Shown piece by piece: positions 47,628 to 59,021 of a stretch of DNA of 64,000 nt. The stretch covers positions 1,426,001 through 1,490,000 of the forward strand of contig VNKQ01000004.1 of NCBI GenBank assembly GCA_016508695.1, read 5' to 3'. The first letter of the stretch is position 1. The number at the start of each line of letters is the position of its first letter. This DNA comes from Hyphodiscus hymeniophilus (Eukaryota > Ascomycota > Leotiomycetes > Helotiales > Hyphodiscaceae). Under the pieces are notes generated by a model that worked only from the letters and a program-made list of their open reading frames with translations, searched no databases and was not told where the DNA came from. The position numbers and the translations under genes are program-made.

Positions 47628-48738
47628 ATTTATTGATCAGCGGTTTATGTCCTGCATCCGTAACACCAAAACAAGATATCAAAAACCAAAAAATATAATA
47701 ACTTTATAACGCAGGGTTATTAGCACTTCGATGTTGGCGTCAACTGTGAGATGGTCGATCCCTATTTCGATTGAGATGAGGGTAGCTACGCACTGTGACC
47801 CATTTTCAATTCCAATTTGAGATTTGAGATACTGGTGTTGATCCATGTAGAAAGAGGGGCTTAAAGGAGGGTACTAGAAGCTCTCGAGATTAGTTGTGAG
47901 CTTGGTGTCGATTATAGTATTGTTGGAAGTGAAAGGCAAATCGCCTGGATATGAACAGACCTTCATAATCTAGAAAAACTTCAACGCAGCCAAGAGTTGA
48001 GTTCTTGCACGGCCTGATTCGGGGAGGGAGACTCCTTCCAGAAAGCATTTGCGGAGATTTCTAGGTTGTGAGAAAAACCACAGCAAAGGCGCTCAAATCT
48101 TGATCCCGTACCACGCACTTGGAAGTTGCAAAGTTGGGACTGCTAAGCTGCCAAGTGTTTGGAGCAAATTATAAGCAGGGTGGCGGCTTTGAACAACTAG
48201 CAGTATTCCTTCACCTTCCAGGCTTAAGGCATACAAAGTCCATGAGCACACTTAGCGCATCCTATCAATCGTCGATGAGTAAAGAGAAGCATATTATAGA
48301 TGCCAAGATCTGTTGTTGAGTGAGATTGAGCAAGTTACTTTGGTGGGGTAGCCAAACAGTCCTTGTTAGGTAGCGTTGGAATGAAGCGGAGAATGGCACT
48401 GTCCCGCCGTGGCAATAGGAGATGAAGCTCTGTTGTATTGAAGGTATGATACAGGCATGAGAACAGAATATCCATCAATGATCCGAACTGAAAGCATTGT
48501 AAAAGCGCGAAAGAATAGAAAGAGGACATCTGAAAGCCTTGTTGACAGAGCGAAGATCGTGGACATTGGGCATCAGGCAGTCGTGAATGAACATGTTCTA
48601 TTATCGGAGATTGTGTATGGGCATCTGCTATTACCAAGCAAAGCCCCATCCACCGTTTGAACGCCTCTATTTCCGTCACCTGCAGCGCCCGCAATGCAGC
48701 CCAGTTTCTCAGTTCGTAAGTCATGAATGCATTTGTAT
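47628..48738. other. Intergenic region between convergent genes
   Basis: This holds the 3' regions of the GNAT and copper transporter genes. Frames at about 48119-48724 overlap on both strands and have no recognisable motif, so none is called. Confidence 0.45.
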
Positions 48739-49339
48739 CTAGTGGCTAAACACAGTGGCGTATCGTCCAAGAGCAAGACTTCCAAGAAATGTGCCAGCAA
48801 GAATTGACAAGAAGTATCCAACGTTCATAGTCATGACTGCCAACATGCTTGATACTTGTTAGCTAAGATCATAGGGCCAATAATGGCACGGATACTTACA
48901 GAAGATAGCCAACGCCAGCAAGAACAGTGTCCATGACAGCGCGGATCGGATCCGTAGTGATTCTCCAAGGTCGAGTGTCCATGCCCCTCTTCTTCACAAC
49001 CATAACGTCCTCCTCGACTCCGTTCTCTGTCAAGATCATCCTCTTACTGTCACTATCGGACGAGATGCGCTCTGCCTTGGGAGGCTTTCCAGTAACAACA
49101 ACATATCTGCGATTGAATTCGGCGTCCATCCAAGCGGTCTCCTTCCATGTCCTGACTGCCAGCAGACCTCGGAAGACGGTAGCAAGGATGATGAGGAAGA
49201 TGCATGTACCGGCATAGCTTCCGACGCTGGTTGGCGACCACATGGATGAGTAGAGAGGCGTTGATGTGCTGGTGAAGAATGTCATGGACATCATGGACAT
49301 CGACATCATTGTCGTGTCATTGGTGGTTGACATATCCAT
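48739..49339 (-). CDS. Ctr-type copper transporter
   Basis: Exons are 49339-48900 and 48847-48739, giving 182 aa. The frame continues upstream only to a TTG, so the ATG at 49339 is the start. The N-terminus is Met-rich (MDMSTTNDTTMMSMSMMSM), as in proteins that capture Cu(I) outside the membrane. TM1 is near residues 40-60 (GSYAGTCIFLIILATVF). A long cytosolic loop follows. TM2 carries the signature MxxxM (M148-M152), which lines the pore. TM3 follows and carries GxxxG (G165-G169, GTFLG), used in trimer packing. Ctr proteins form trimers that move Cu(I) into the cytosol at the plasma membrane or out of vacuoles. I cannot tell which. Copper starvation control by a Mac1-like factor is usual but not shown here. 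Confidence 0.95.
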
Positions 49340-50498
49340 TCTTGTGGTATTCGGAGACTTGTTCTGACGAAGTCGCACAGTATTCGAAGGTATGCGAAGT
49401 TTGGTATTTAGTCCTTGTAGCAGTGCAGTGAGCTTAAGTAGTGAACGTCTTTGGCTTGGTACAAGGAGGGTGTTGGAGTTGGACGGAAGCGCTCTTATCA
49501 AGTGAGACCGAGTATCGAGATTGAGAGAGTATGAGGGAGTTTGATTATGGATGGAGGTATTCCGGCCTGAGAATTGCTTGATCAGGACGACTGGGAGGAA
49601 GCAGATGCTTTTCAGTCTTGGGAAGAGGCATGGTGAAGGAAATCAATGCGACTCTTTCTTGATGGAAAGTTAGATGTCGTTGAGTGGGGTTAACCTTCGC
49701 AAACTTGCTCACCCCAAAGATGTCCTAGCGTAGCGCCGCTTTGGAGGAGAGGGCCATGTAGTCACGTGATTGCGAGCCTCCTTGACCAAGAGATTGAGTT
49801 TCCAAACTTTCCCAACATTGGCTTTGTTTCGATAATCAGGTCTTCTCTGAAGGTCTTTACAGATGTTATCCCCATCAGATGAGTATTTCACTGAAACCAT
49901 CTGTTTTCGTTCTTTGAGTGTGTTCGCACAAAGGCGTGGGCTCATGCAAAAGCAGCGAAAGGGCTTGTTCCAAATACATCTCTCCGTAATCAGCACCACA
50001 CGGCAATTGTTCCATCTTGTAACGTGCTCAGCGGCTGGTCCCTTTTGGAACACTATCATGACCCCACGAAACCGCTCCCATGACAGTTATTGACCTTCTC
50101 TCTCTCTTCTGTCAATTGGCCAAGGTCAGCTAATGTACGAGCCATCCGTGAAGCTTCTCACACAGAAAGAAGCGAGCCATCTCAATATTATCGTTCCTCA
50201 AAATACTATGCCGTGAAGGAATTGGTTGGGTTTTGACCAGACCAAACTTCTTCTCCTACTCTACGTATCTGGTTATGTTGGATCATTACAACCAAGATGC
50301 ATTTCGGAGTGGTGGCTGCGCTCGTTGGGCAGGTTAGTGGGTGAAGGAAGAAAGGAAAATAAAATTAGGCACTTTTGATGGAACAAATGTTATTAGCACA
50401 AACACACATGCTGAGAAGTTTCAAGCTGGTAAGTCGTTATTTTCGTACAGATAGCTAGAAACTACGTAACAAATTTTTCGCTGAGACAGATAAAACGA
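49340..50498. other. Intergenic region
   Basis: This holds the promoter of the copper transporter gene and the 3' region of malate synthase. The supported genes on both sides are on the minus strand. No further gene seen. Confidence 0.45.
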
Positions 50499-52230
50499 TT
50501 ATAGCTTCGAAGCAGGCGACGAGCTACCCACGCTCGTAATTTCGTTGTACAAGAGACTATCCAAAGTTAGCATCCACAAACTCATCTGGAATAGGAATTG
50601 ACTTACGATGTCAAGAAATCAGCATAATCCTCACCAGTAACCTGTCCCGAGAAATACTGAGCTGCCAAGTGGAACTTGTTACCCTTCGCAGCCTTCGAAG
50701 CAAGTTGGTCTGCTTGCTCCTTGAGCAGCTTCAGGGCATAAGCCTTGTCAACCTTCTTGCCCTCCGCAGTAGGCACGCCGTGCTTCACCCATTGCCAAAG
50801 TTGACTACGAGACACCTCAGCAGTGGCAGCATCCTCCATCAAGTAGTTGATGGGCACGCATCCAACGCCCCGGAGCCATCCTTCCATATATCCCAGGCCG
50901 ATGTTCAAGTTCTTGCGAATGCCCTCCTCGGTGATCTGCCCGGGAATGTTCATGTTCAGCAGGTCATTCTGGCCGATCTTGACATCCTCGCGGCGGACGA
51001 ACATTTGGTTGGGTGTTGGCATGTGCTTGTTAAAAACCTCCGAGGCAATGGCTGCAAGCGCTGGGTGAGCAACCCAGGTTCCGTCGTGGCCAGCCTTGAC
51101 CTCGCGGAGCTTGTCAGCATAGACTCCGTCCATTGCCTTGTCATTGGCGGCCTTGTCGTCCTTGATTGGGATTTGAGCAGCCATGCCACCCATTGCGTGG
51201 ACTTGTCGGCGATGGCACGTTTGAATGAGGAGCTTGACGTACGCATCCATGAATGGGACGGTCATGGTGACGGCGGATCGATCGGGGAGAATGAAGTTGG
51301 AGTTTTGGCGGAACTTCTTGATCACACTGAAGATGTAATCCCATCGTCCGCAATTCAATCCAGAACTGTGATCTCTCAGCTCGTAGATGATCTCATCCAT
51401 CTCAAATGCGGCAAGGATAGTCTCAATCAGGACTGTACCTCGGATTGTGCCTCTTGGGATAGCAACAAAGTCTTGCGCGAGATTGAAGACGTCGTTCCAG
51501 AGACGAGCCTCAAGATGTGACTCCATCTTTGGTAGATAGAAGTACGGTCCGGTTCCCCGCTTGATGAGCTCCTTTGCATTGTGGAAGAAGTATAGACCAA
51601 AATCGAAAAGACTGCCAGAGATGGGTTCCCCATCAACGGTGAAGTGCTTCTCATCCAAGTGCCAGCCCCGAGGCCGAACAATCAAGGTGGGTAGTGTGCG
51701 ATCGGTGCGGAGCTTGTATTCCTTCTCTCCTTGCTTGAAATCGACTTGATTGCGGATGGCATCGTAGAGATTGACCTGGCCGTTGATCATGTTATCCCAT
51801 GTTGGTGCACTCGAATCTGATAGTAGAGGGATTAGCAGACTGTAAGAACTTCAGGGGGGTTTCGGCTACCTTCCAAATCGGCCATATATGTCCAAACATT
51901 GGAGTTCAAGGCATTCACAATCATCTTTCGATCCGTAGGCCCGGTGATCTCCACTCTTCGATCAATTAACCCTGGGGCAGGCTTTGCGCCCTTCCACGCA
52001 TCATTCTCTCGGATATGCTTTGTTTCTGGGAGAAAATCAGGAAGAGAGCCCTTGTCAAGCTCTGCTTGCCTGATCACACGGCGGTTGAGGAGGTCTTTTC
52101 TGGTGGAATTGAAGGATCGGTGGAGGAGGGCGAGGAATGCGACAGCATCTTTGCTCAAGATCTTCTTGTTGAAGTCGGTGATGGAGCCGGCGATATTTAC
52201 GCCTTGAAGAATGGTTTCCGTAGTAGCCAT
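50499..52230 (-). CDS. acuE: Malate synthase, peroxisomal (glyoxylate cycle)
   Basis: Exons are 52230-51870, 51816-50607 and 50556-50499, giving 542 aa. It condenses glyoxylate and acetyl-CoA to malate, allowing growth on acetate and fatty acids. Family signatures are present: YMADLEDSSAPTWDN, TLPTLIVRPRGWHLDE, LPKMESHLEARLWND and GTIRGTVLIETILAAFEMDE, followed by HSSGLNCGRWDYIFS and the C-terminal QLWQWVKHGV. The last exon is only 58 bases and ends in SPASKL, a PTS1 signal for peroxisomal import. The donor site before it overlaps a stop (TCG|TAA), so a retained intron would give a protein ending DFLTS without PTS1. An upstream in-frame extension to 52680 does not need to be coding; ATG 52230 (MATTETIL) fits the family. 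Confidence 0.97.
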
Positions 52231-52276
52231 TTTTATTGATCTTTCCTTCTCTCGATATGCTGTTGTGTGATGGATG

Positions 52277-52282
52277 GTGGGG
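52277..52282 (+). promoter_or_regulatory. CreA-like site
   Basis: GTGGGG matches the fungal CreA consensus SYGGRG. It lies 47 bases upstream of the malate synthase ATG. Glucose repression of glyoxylate-cycle genes by CreA is known in fungi; occupancy here is inferred. The motif is short and common. Confidence 0.3.
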
Positions 52283-52513
52283 AGTAATGTGGAGGTAGAA
52301 TGGGGTAGGCGTAGGGAGGGCCGTTCACGGTTGGTTGATATCAGGAATGAATGATTTCGGTAGAAGGAAACGAAAAGGCTGCGATGGGATGGTGATATAC
52401 AATTATACAGTGGAGATAGAGCAGCAATGGAAACCCCGTCCAATCGGCAGAGTCCAGAGTCTTTTTTCTGTGCTCGAGGTTCGGGTGAGGGGAGAGTGGT
52501 TTTTGGTGTGAAT

Positions 52514-52519
52514 GTGGGG
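52514..52519 (+). promoter_or_regulatory. CreA-like site
   Basis: A second GTGGGG match to SYGGRG lies about 285 bases upstream of the malate synthase ATG. A pair of sites is more suggestive than one, but chance matches are frequent. Confidence 0.3.
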
Positions 52520-53229
52520 AAACCCGCCCAGGAAGGGTACTGTATCATTATGATCTGATGGATTCTAGCATCCATCATCTCCCTCGTCATGCTTCCCTCT
52601 CCTCTCACTCCTCCTCCTCCTCCCACCCGTGTGTACATCGCATCAGCTGCAATCTCTGTGTTGTTGCCGTCGACTTGCATGTGCTACTGTAGAGTATCGT
52701 CGGTACATGTCAACGAGGCTCCATGACGCACGCTGACTCTGCAGAAGTCGATGTCCGGCAGCCGAGGCTGGATGAGAGACCCAATGGTGGCCAATCCCCG
52801 CGCCTTCTCTCCCCCGTCTCTTCCCGCTCTGGCTTACCACTCCACGACAATACCCGCAAGTCTCGTGACGATGCCGAGGTCGCACTCGTGTCACGGACCG
52901 CCTCGGACCGCGTCCTTAAAGGGGGGAAGACGGGAGAAGTGGAAAGGTTCGTTTGAGATCCTGGGTCTATGGTATAGTAAACATATGGCATATATGAAAT
53001 GTAGGTATGGTCTCTGGTTTATGGACGCAGCTTGTCTCGGTTACTCTTCCAGCAGAATGGAGCTGCGTACCTCGAGTACCAGTCTGGGAATGAGGATAGT
53101 TCCTCCAAAGACAAAGCCTATTTGCAAAGAACACGCACGTATAGCATGACTTCTCAAGACCATGTTGTCAGTGAATGACGGTTGATAAAAGTCACATTGA
53201 AAGCCTAGCCCAGGTATCTATCTCATCTA

Positions 53230-54294
53230 TCAAGGGTCATACTTTGCCATCTCTGGACACTTCACATGAGGATACACCTTTTCAATCACATCCCAAAATG
53301 ACTCCCCCTTTGGGTCATCCATCGCATTTCCCCGAAACATCTTCTCCTCGTACTCCTCTCTGCTCTTGACTGCATAGTGGTGCAGGGCTATCCGATCTCT
53401 GGTGATGGGGTTTCTCCATGCCTCGCTTGCGATAATGTCTCCATGTTCTCCAACTACGTGGCCTTGATTCAATCTCCACATATGAGGTCCGAGAGGACTT
53501 TGCGCGTAAGAAGTCCGAACGATCACTTTGACGTGCTGGTTGTCCGAAGGCCTCCCATAGTCATCTGTCTCGTCGGTGATGCAGTCCACGAAGCTTTTCC
53601 GTGCTGACTGAGGTCGTTTCAGGACGCCGGAGGAGCTATGCATTCTCCAGTTCACTGCCAGAGCGCCGACGCTCGCATCTTCTTCAAACTCCTCGAGAAT
53701 GTCGCGCAGTGTATCGTTCGACGTCATTTCCAAGTATTCATCTGCATCCAAGAACGCCATCCAGGTATGCAGATGCCCATAGCTTGCCATGCAACGCGCA
53801 TAGATTGCCAGCTGTTCAGAGTGCCCGCCGACTCGGCTCGCAGGATCTTGACGTACTATTGTGATCACGGACTGCGGGACGCCTGGATACTCGAATGTGT
53901 CCAGTGGTGGTTCGGAGTTGTCATCCATGATGTAGAAACGTCGGATGCCGATATGGTAGTAGTGGTGCACGAGGAACTCTCGGAGATCGCGGGCTTGGTT
54001 TCGTACTGCCATGCATACTGCGATGTATGGGGTCGGTGCCCCATCTGGTGGGAAGTCGTGATCTTCGGGCCCTTCGACGACGAGAGGATCGTTGTCGGTT
54101 TGGATATCAGGGAGTAGCAGTGAATTAGGATTTGGTTTGGGAAGAGCTGAAGGCATTGCGCTTTGGCTCACAGTAGGAATGAGGTCGTTTGAATGGAAGA
54201 AGAGGGTCTGGAGAGCCATCAAACAGATGGTGAGAATGAAGACGGGTTTCCATTGGATCCAGTGAACAGCCTCGATCAATTCAGTGTATTGCAT
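53230..54294 (-). CDS. Type II membrane glycosyltransferase, GT92/GT2-like
   Basis: Single exon of 354 aa from ATG 54294; the frame runs further only to a TTG. A short cytosolic tail is followed by one membrane anchor near residues 19-37 (KPVFILTICLMALQTLFF), then a luminal domain. The catalytic part has IAVCMAVRNQARDLREFLVH and GIRRFYIMDDNS, like the nucleotide-sugar end of GT92 and related GT-A enzymes. A DxD motif at 183-185 (FLDADEYLEM) would bind the metal. HHYAVKSREEYEEKMFRG near the end matches this group too. It should add a sugar to a glycan in the Golgi, but donor and acceptor are unknown. It is first in a row of three minus-strand glycosyltransferase-like genes. Confidence 0.9.
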   Translation of the reverse strand: MQYTELIEAVHWIQWKPVFILTICLMALQTLFFHSNDLIPTVSQSAMPSALPKPNPNSLLLPDIQTDNDPLVVEGPEDHDFPPDGAPTPYIAVCMAVRNQARDLREFLVHHYYHIGIRRFYIMDDNSEPPLDTFEYPGVPQSVITIVRQDPASRVGGHSEQLAIYARCMASYGHLHTWMAFLDADEYLEMTSNDTLRDILEEFEEDASVGALAVNWRMHSSSGVLKRPQSARKSFVDCITDETDDYGRPSDNQHVKVIVRTSYAQSPLGPHMWRLNQGHVVGEHGDIIASEAWRNPITRDRIALHHYAVKSREEYEEKMFRGNAMDDPKGESFWDVIEKVYPHVKCPEMAKYDP

Positions 54295-54669
54295 GTTTTC
54301 GAGCAAGCTCGAGCGACAAAATCGACAGTGATGGCCGATTTACTCTCTGATGCTTTATTCGGCAACTGTGTGGGTGTTCTGAGCTCTGCGACATTGCCTC
54401 CTGATCTCACACGGCAAGGGAGAAGTGACCCCCCTTGCTTGAAGCCACCTGCACAAGCTTGGCAGTCACAAATATCAGAAGATAAGCAATTTAAGGAGTA
54501 TCCTTTCTTCCTTAAAGTATCTCAGACTTTGGAATTAGAAGGAAGACTAGAACACCTGAATCAGTACGTTACTTCTTGTTGATTTTCTAACGCTACATTC
54601 AACTAGTGACAAGTCGGGATGTTTCGCTAAAGCTCCTTCCTCTAAATCCAAACCTTCTCTCATCCTCCA
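54295..54669. other. Short intergenic region in glycosyltransferase row
   Basis: This 375-base gap holds the promoter of the GT92-like gene and the 3' end of the DUF5672 gene. Nothing else is seen. Confidence 0.4.
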
Positions 54670-55787
54670 TCACCGATGATTATCAGCGATGGATCCTGTC
54701 GTTGCCAATTTATATTCTGGACACCAGTCATCTAACGGAGTCATGCGGTCATTAGCTCCTATGAAACGGGTAGGTTGACTGTAATTCATCAGCAAGCATT
54801 CTCGAACCACAACTCGGTAGAGCGTACTGTAGACCCAGGGGATTCGGATAATCAATCGTCTCCACCGCGAAAGTCCTCGCAATCTCCATGGAAGGCAGAT
54901 TCACCCTCCTCCCCTCAAACCCCTCATTCTCCTGGATCCACTCCAAATCCATCATTCTACTTCTCATCAGCTGCCTTCCTCTCTACTTCACAACAAGAAC
55001 CAGCAACTCACCGTGAATAGTACCACTGATCCTCCGGCCCCTGCCCAGGCATATAGGTCCAGTCTGTCAGCACCTTCAGGATCGTACTCCGTCTCCTCAA
55101 GCTCAAGCCGCCATTGAACCCCGCTCCCCACGTAGGATGGATCGGGGCGCCGATATAATCATATTCGAAGAAATCCTCCACGCTCCGCACTGCCGCCGAG
55201 CAGAGCACGCTGTCGCTCTGGAACAGCAGCACGTGTTCCGCGGGCGCCAGATCCTCCCACAACCAGCTCGTCGTCAGGAAACCGGACACGGAGTCCCAGT
55301 TCGGGAACCAGACGCCCTCAGCGAGAGAGCGCACCACGACGCGGCCGATGATCTGGTAGCGGTGCAGCGCGGCCGACGTGGAGAAGGACCCGAAGTTCTC
55401 GGAGGACGTGTAGATCACTATCGGCCAGCTGGGCCCGAGGACGGAGCTGAAATGGAGGACGAGGGGGACGATGTTTCCTGATCCGCGGGTCTCGACGATG
55501 ACGGCTACCTTTGAGCTGGTGGTGATGTTGGCGTGTGGGTAGGTGATGTTGGGGAGCGTGCCATAGGGTTGGTTTATTCGAGTTGCTTCGCTATAGGCGA
55601 TTGTGGTAGCGTTTTGCTCCTCATCTTCTTCTTCAAGGGTCGGCGGAGTGCTGTCGATGGGTACGTTGGGTCGTGAAAATGTGCTTCTGAAGAACCAGGC
55701 TACGAGACAGAGCCAGAGGATTGGGAGGAGGAGTTTCTTTGCTGTTCGGTTTGACAGTTCTGGTCGTCGGTCTGGTATTCCATCCAT
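54670..55787 (-). CDS. DUF5672 putative glycosyltransferase, type II membrane
   Basis: Exons are 55787-55012, 54962-54828 and 54778-54670, giving 339 aa. An N-terminal anchor near residues 19-35 (KLLLPILWLCLVAWFF) precedes an acidic stem. The conserved core matches DUF5672: VAVIVETRG, WPIVIYTSSENF, HVLLFQSDSVLC, YDYIGAPIHPTWG, GFNGGLSLRRR and PEDQWYYS. The QSDS motif takes the place of a DxD. The last two exons rebuild IARTFAVETIDYPNPLGLHQ and DDWCPEYKL, which supports the splice choice. The second acceptor has a three-base alternative (AAG) that changes one or two residues. DUF5672 proteins are thought to be Golgi glycosyltransferases; activity is not established. Confidence 0.88.
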
Positions 55788-55998
55788 CGTGGTCTGTTTG
55801 AGGTCGGCGAAAGAATGCCTCTAAATCGCAAAGAATTGTAGAAGTTGCATTGAGGAATGCATCCGGACCGTTAGGTGGTGGATAGTATAACGCATCCCTT
55901 GCTTCACCAAGAGGAATTCATGACCGCGGGTGGATCACCAATGACCCTTACGTGCGCGAAAATTATTGAGGTCCGGATTCAGTACAGTACGATGGATT

Positions 55999-57389
55999 CT
56001 AGATAATATCCTCTGTTGGTTGATCTGGGTAGGCGTCTTCAAAATCTGTCCCACCAGCTAACAAGACACCCATATTGACTCTCGTACTCCACCTTACGCC
56101 CTCAGTGAACCCCTTCTCCCTGAATCCTGTCCCAGCAAAAGATTGGATATCCGTGTCTGCCGATTCCCATCCACGTGCATGATGTGGCTGGAATAACGCT
56201 GGAACTGACGTGAGGCAGATTTGATCACCTGCATCGCAGAAGTTTTTCAACAAAAGATCGTATGGCTGATTTACATTGTCCAGACCCAACCGTAGTAGTA
56301 GATGTCGAGCCCCGGCCTGAGTAGTAGCGTATGCTGTCGTAGCCAAAGCATCTGCAACATGATGGACAACACGAGTGTGATCAGGATACGTAAACTTTCA
56401 ATCGTTGCCGATATCCTGAGGAACGCGTGGAAGACCCTCTTTCCCACAAACAGTCGGTTCGTTCAATGCTACCACACGGCCCTTGGGGACGGTTCCGGCG
56501 CTTGAGAGTCCCGGGTTGGGGAAACGCATCGTGCAGTGGCCAAGCCAGAAGAAATCCCATTCATCGCCATACGGCGATATTCGGGGTGGGACTGTGAGGG
56601 GCAACGCGTAAAAATTGATATCAGTAGGGACGAACGAGGGATCCAATGGGGTTGGAAACGTAGGATCGGCGTATGTGGAGCCGTCTTGTGAAAGAGGTTG
56701 AGTGAGAGTCCGAGTGGACATGGCAAAATCGTGAAGCTGCTGCTTGATTCGCACGTCCCAATCTGCATCATCCTCCAAGATCAACGCCGATGATATGTTT
56801 TCTTGAACCATTCTGTTCACAATATCAGCTCGTAGGAATCTGAGATTGGGCTTTCATTACAGACATGGACAAAACATTCATATGTGAGCGCCAACATCCT
56901 ATCTCACTAGGTGTCATCCTCCCTGGGCCACCAGGGATCGCTTTATCCTCCACACTAGCGCCATATACTCCATCAATTATTTCCAGATCTATCCCTGTCA
57001 AAGCTGCTGAGAGAATGATAGCATCTCGACGATCTGTCCGTGACGCTAGGCTGATAACATAGATCTTCTCAAACTGCCCACCAGAGTCAGTACAGAAACC
57101 AGCTGAAAAGAGATGTTAAAGGATGAGATATACTCACCCCAAGCGTTCGATTGAACACTTCCGTCGAGATATCTGACGATGTCTTATTGAAAAGATGGTC
57201 CAAAATAGCCGATGAGTTCCGATTGTCAGTGGAGGCATGAGTGGGTCGAGGATAATAGCTCGTAGCTTTGGCTCGGACGTCGGGACTTTCAATTGCGAGA
57301 AGTACGGAGATGAATAGCAGACAGCCAGTGACTACTACAAACGTAGGCACTGCCGGCCGACGGGAGAAAAAGGTGGGCTGAAAAGACAT
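55999..57389 (-). CDS. GT25-family glycosyltransferase with in-frame TGA
   Basis: Exons are 57389-57138, 57073-56865 and 56812-55999. A type II anchor near residues 14-34 (PTFVVVTGCLLFISVLLAI) precedes the GT25 domain, with FEKIYVISLASRTDRRDA, GGPGRMTPSEIGCWRSH, SSALILEDDADWD and FFWLGHC. The C-terminal part has HTRVVHHVADALATTAYATT and QAGARHLL. In the third exon the frame is broken by a TGA at 56398-56400 and then continues in the same frame. Reading through would give 424 aa. A 57-base intron (GTTTGT...GAAAG) would also remove the stop, giving about 405 aa, but lacks a clear branch site. So the gene is either intact with an odd intron or a nonsense allele. GT25 enzymes usually add galactose or glucose. 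Confidence 0.82.
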
Positions 57390-59021
57390 CGTACCTGACG
57401 TCCAAAGAACTCAAAACTGACTCGCAACATGTAAGTGCGAAAAGACTGATCACTGCGTCGATTTCTAGTTCCGAAATTCCAATCCTCGGCTCGCAAAGCC
57501 GAATCCCTTGCACAGCATGGAATGCTGAATCTGACCTTGAATTGTTCATGCATTCCCTGATGGCTTCAGCTGATTGGCTCATACATTTGATTGTTGCAGA
57601 GCCGAGAATGATACTGAAGCTGGAAACAGGCACCTGTCATGGGGTTGATGCCCCTATCAACCGGTTGTTATTTTTTTTTCGAGATATATGGTTACTGTTC
57701 TTCATTGCTTTCGCTCTTTATGTTGTTGGTAAATTGCACGAACTATTCAATTGTCAACCTGGTGATGTTGCAGTGTGGCCTCCAAACGACAGTCCTGTGC
57801 CCGCGGCCAATCGAGGTACAAGTACAAACCCGATTATATGAGTAATGGGGAAAGGTCCAGTGTGGCTACAGCCTACGGACCTAGGAAAGTTGGGAAGTAC
57901 TTCAAGTACACACTTTGCATGCTGTCTCTACGTTCACTTGATTTTGTCATAGAATTTCCCAAAGATCGATCCATTACATCCTCACTCGACTGAATCAATT
58001 GGGTTCAAAGCGATATGGGAAACATGGCAGCACGTCTAGCTGGCTCAACAGAGGCTCCGAGAACTGTGAAGACTATGCTGAAGTAGACGCGTATGATAGC
58101 AATAACGAAACTCGGAAAGGAGACCTCCTGAAGATACGACGATGTGTTACTGGCGTGGTAATAACATTTTCAATCAACTATCAGTCCTCGTCTCGTACAG
58201 ACACTTGACTACCAACAAGGAGGAGGAGAAAAGGATAAACGTGGGAACATGCAGATGTAATCATGCTCTCAAGTGGCACTGAACAAAGGCTCAGCGCCGA
58301 ATGCGTCGTTGAAAATGAGTCGTTAGAGATTTAAGAGGATTGATGACTGAATAATAATAAAGGTTTCGTGACGTCTTTCCGTTCCTCGGCTTACAACATT
58401 GGATATTGATCGGACGAGGCACTGTCATCAATTAGTTGAGATACCATATTGAGCTTACAAGATTCCAATCGCTCACATACTGTAAAACTATTCGGACTCG
58501 GGAACGATGCTTCGAAGTCCCGTAATCTTCAAGTGGCGAAACGGAGAGGAGGAACTCACAATAGTAACCGAAGTGGTCGAGACAAAAAGCCGGAGGACTT
58601 CTAAGAGTTCGACAGAATTAGAGACTCTGAGCGACTAAAAGATCGTCTCTCAATTAACACAGTAGCAGAATTTGGCATTCGGGATTCTTCCCAAGAAAAA
58701 ACTCGTAGCTTGATAAGTTGACGGCGATAATGACAGAGGTGATCTCCGAGGCTCGCTTGACCTTTTCCGAGATTCGACGACCACTCAATGGTCGATGAAA
58801 AATCGTGGCGGCAGCTTCAAGCAATTCCAGTGGCTTTACGAAAGGAATATACCGCAACAGAGACACGTGAGTGTGCCCATATATCCTCATAGATGAAGAT
58901 ACTGATCAGGTGACGGAGGAATCAGCTAATGTAAGGTGTGCCTACGAAACATTTACCCGTGAATTCCGCGCTCGCACCTACAGTCTCCCGATCTTCGCTG
59001 CGTGAGCACATCTCATCGGAT
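57390..59021. promoter_or_regulatory. Divergent control region, GT25 row / Zn2Cys6 regulator
   Basis: These 1.6 kb separate the GT25 start (minus) from the Zn2Cys6 regulator (plus). It is the natural place for shared control. I did not find a clear paired CGG...CCG site by eye. Small frames in it have no motif. Confidence 0.45.

Larger units (their letters stand above)
52231..53229. other. Malate synthase promoter region
   Basis: This 1 kb lies between the malate synthase start and the 3' end of the GT92-like gene. It contains two CreA-like sites and a CCAAT box (52440-52444), consistent with a carbon-regulated promoter. No gene is seen. Confidence 0.45.

Noticed and set aside
48119..48724. 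Small frames between GNAT and copper transporter genes
   Set aside because: They overlap on both strands, have no motif and fit 3' regions of convergent genes.
52231..52680. N-terminal extension of malate synthase
   Set aside because: The open frame continues upstream, but known malate synthases begin near ATG 52230 and the extension is low-complexity.
55137..55481. 114-codon frame opposite the DUF5672 gene
   Set aside because: Antisense shadow of a well-supported coding exon.
58938..59021. Start of the second Zn2Cys6 factor at 58938
   Set aside because: The codon is GTG. ATG 59022 is the first usable start and keeps the whole zinc cluster.
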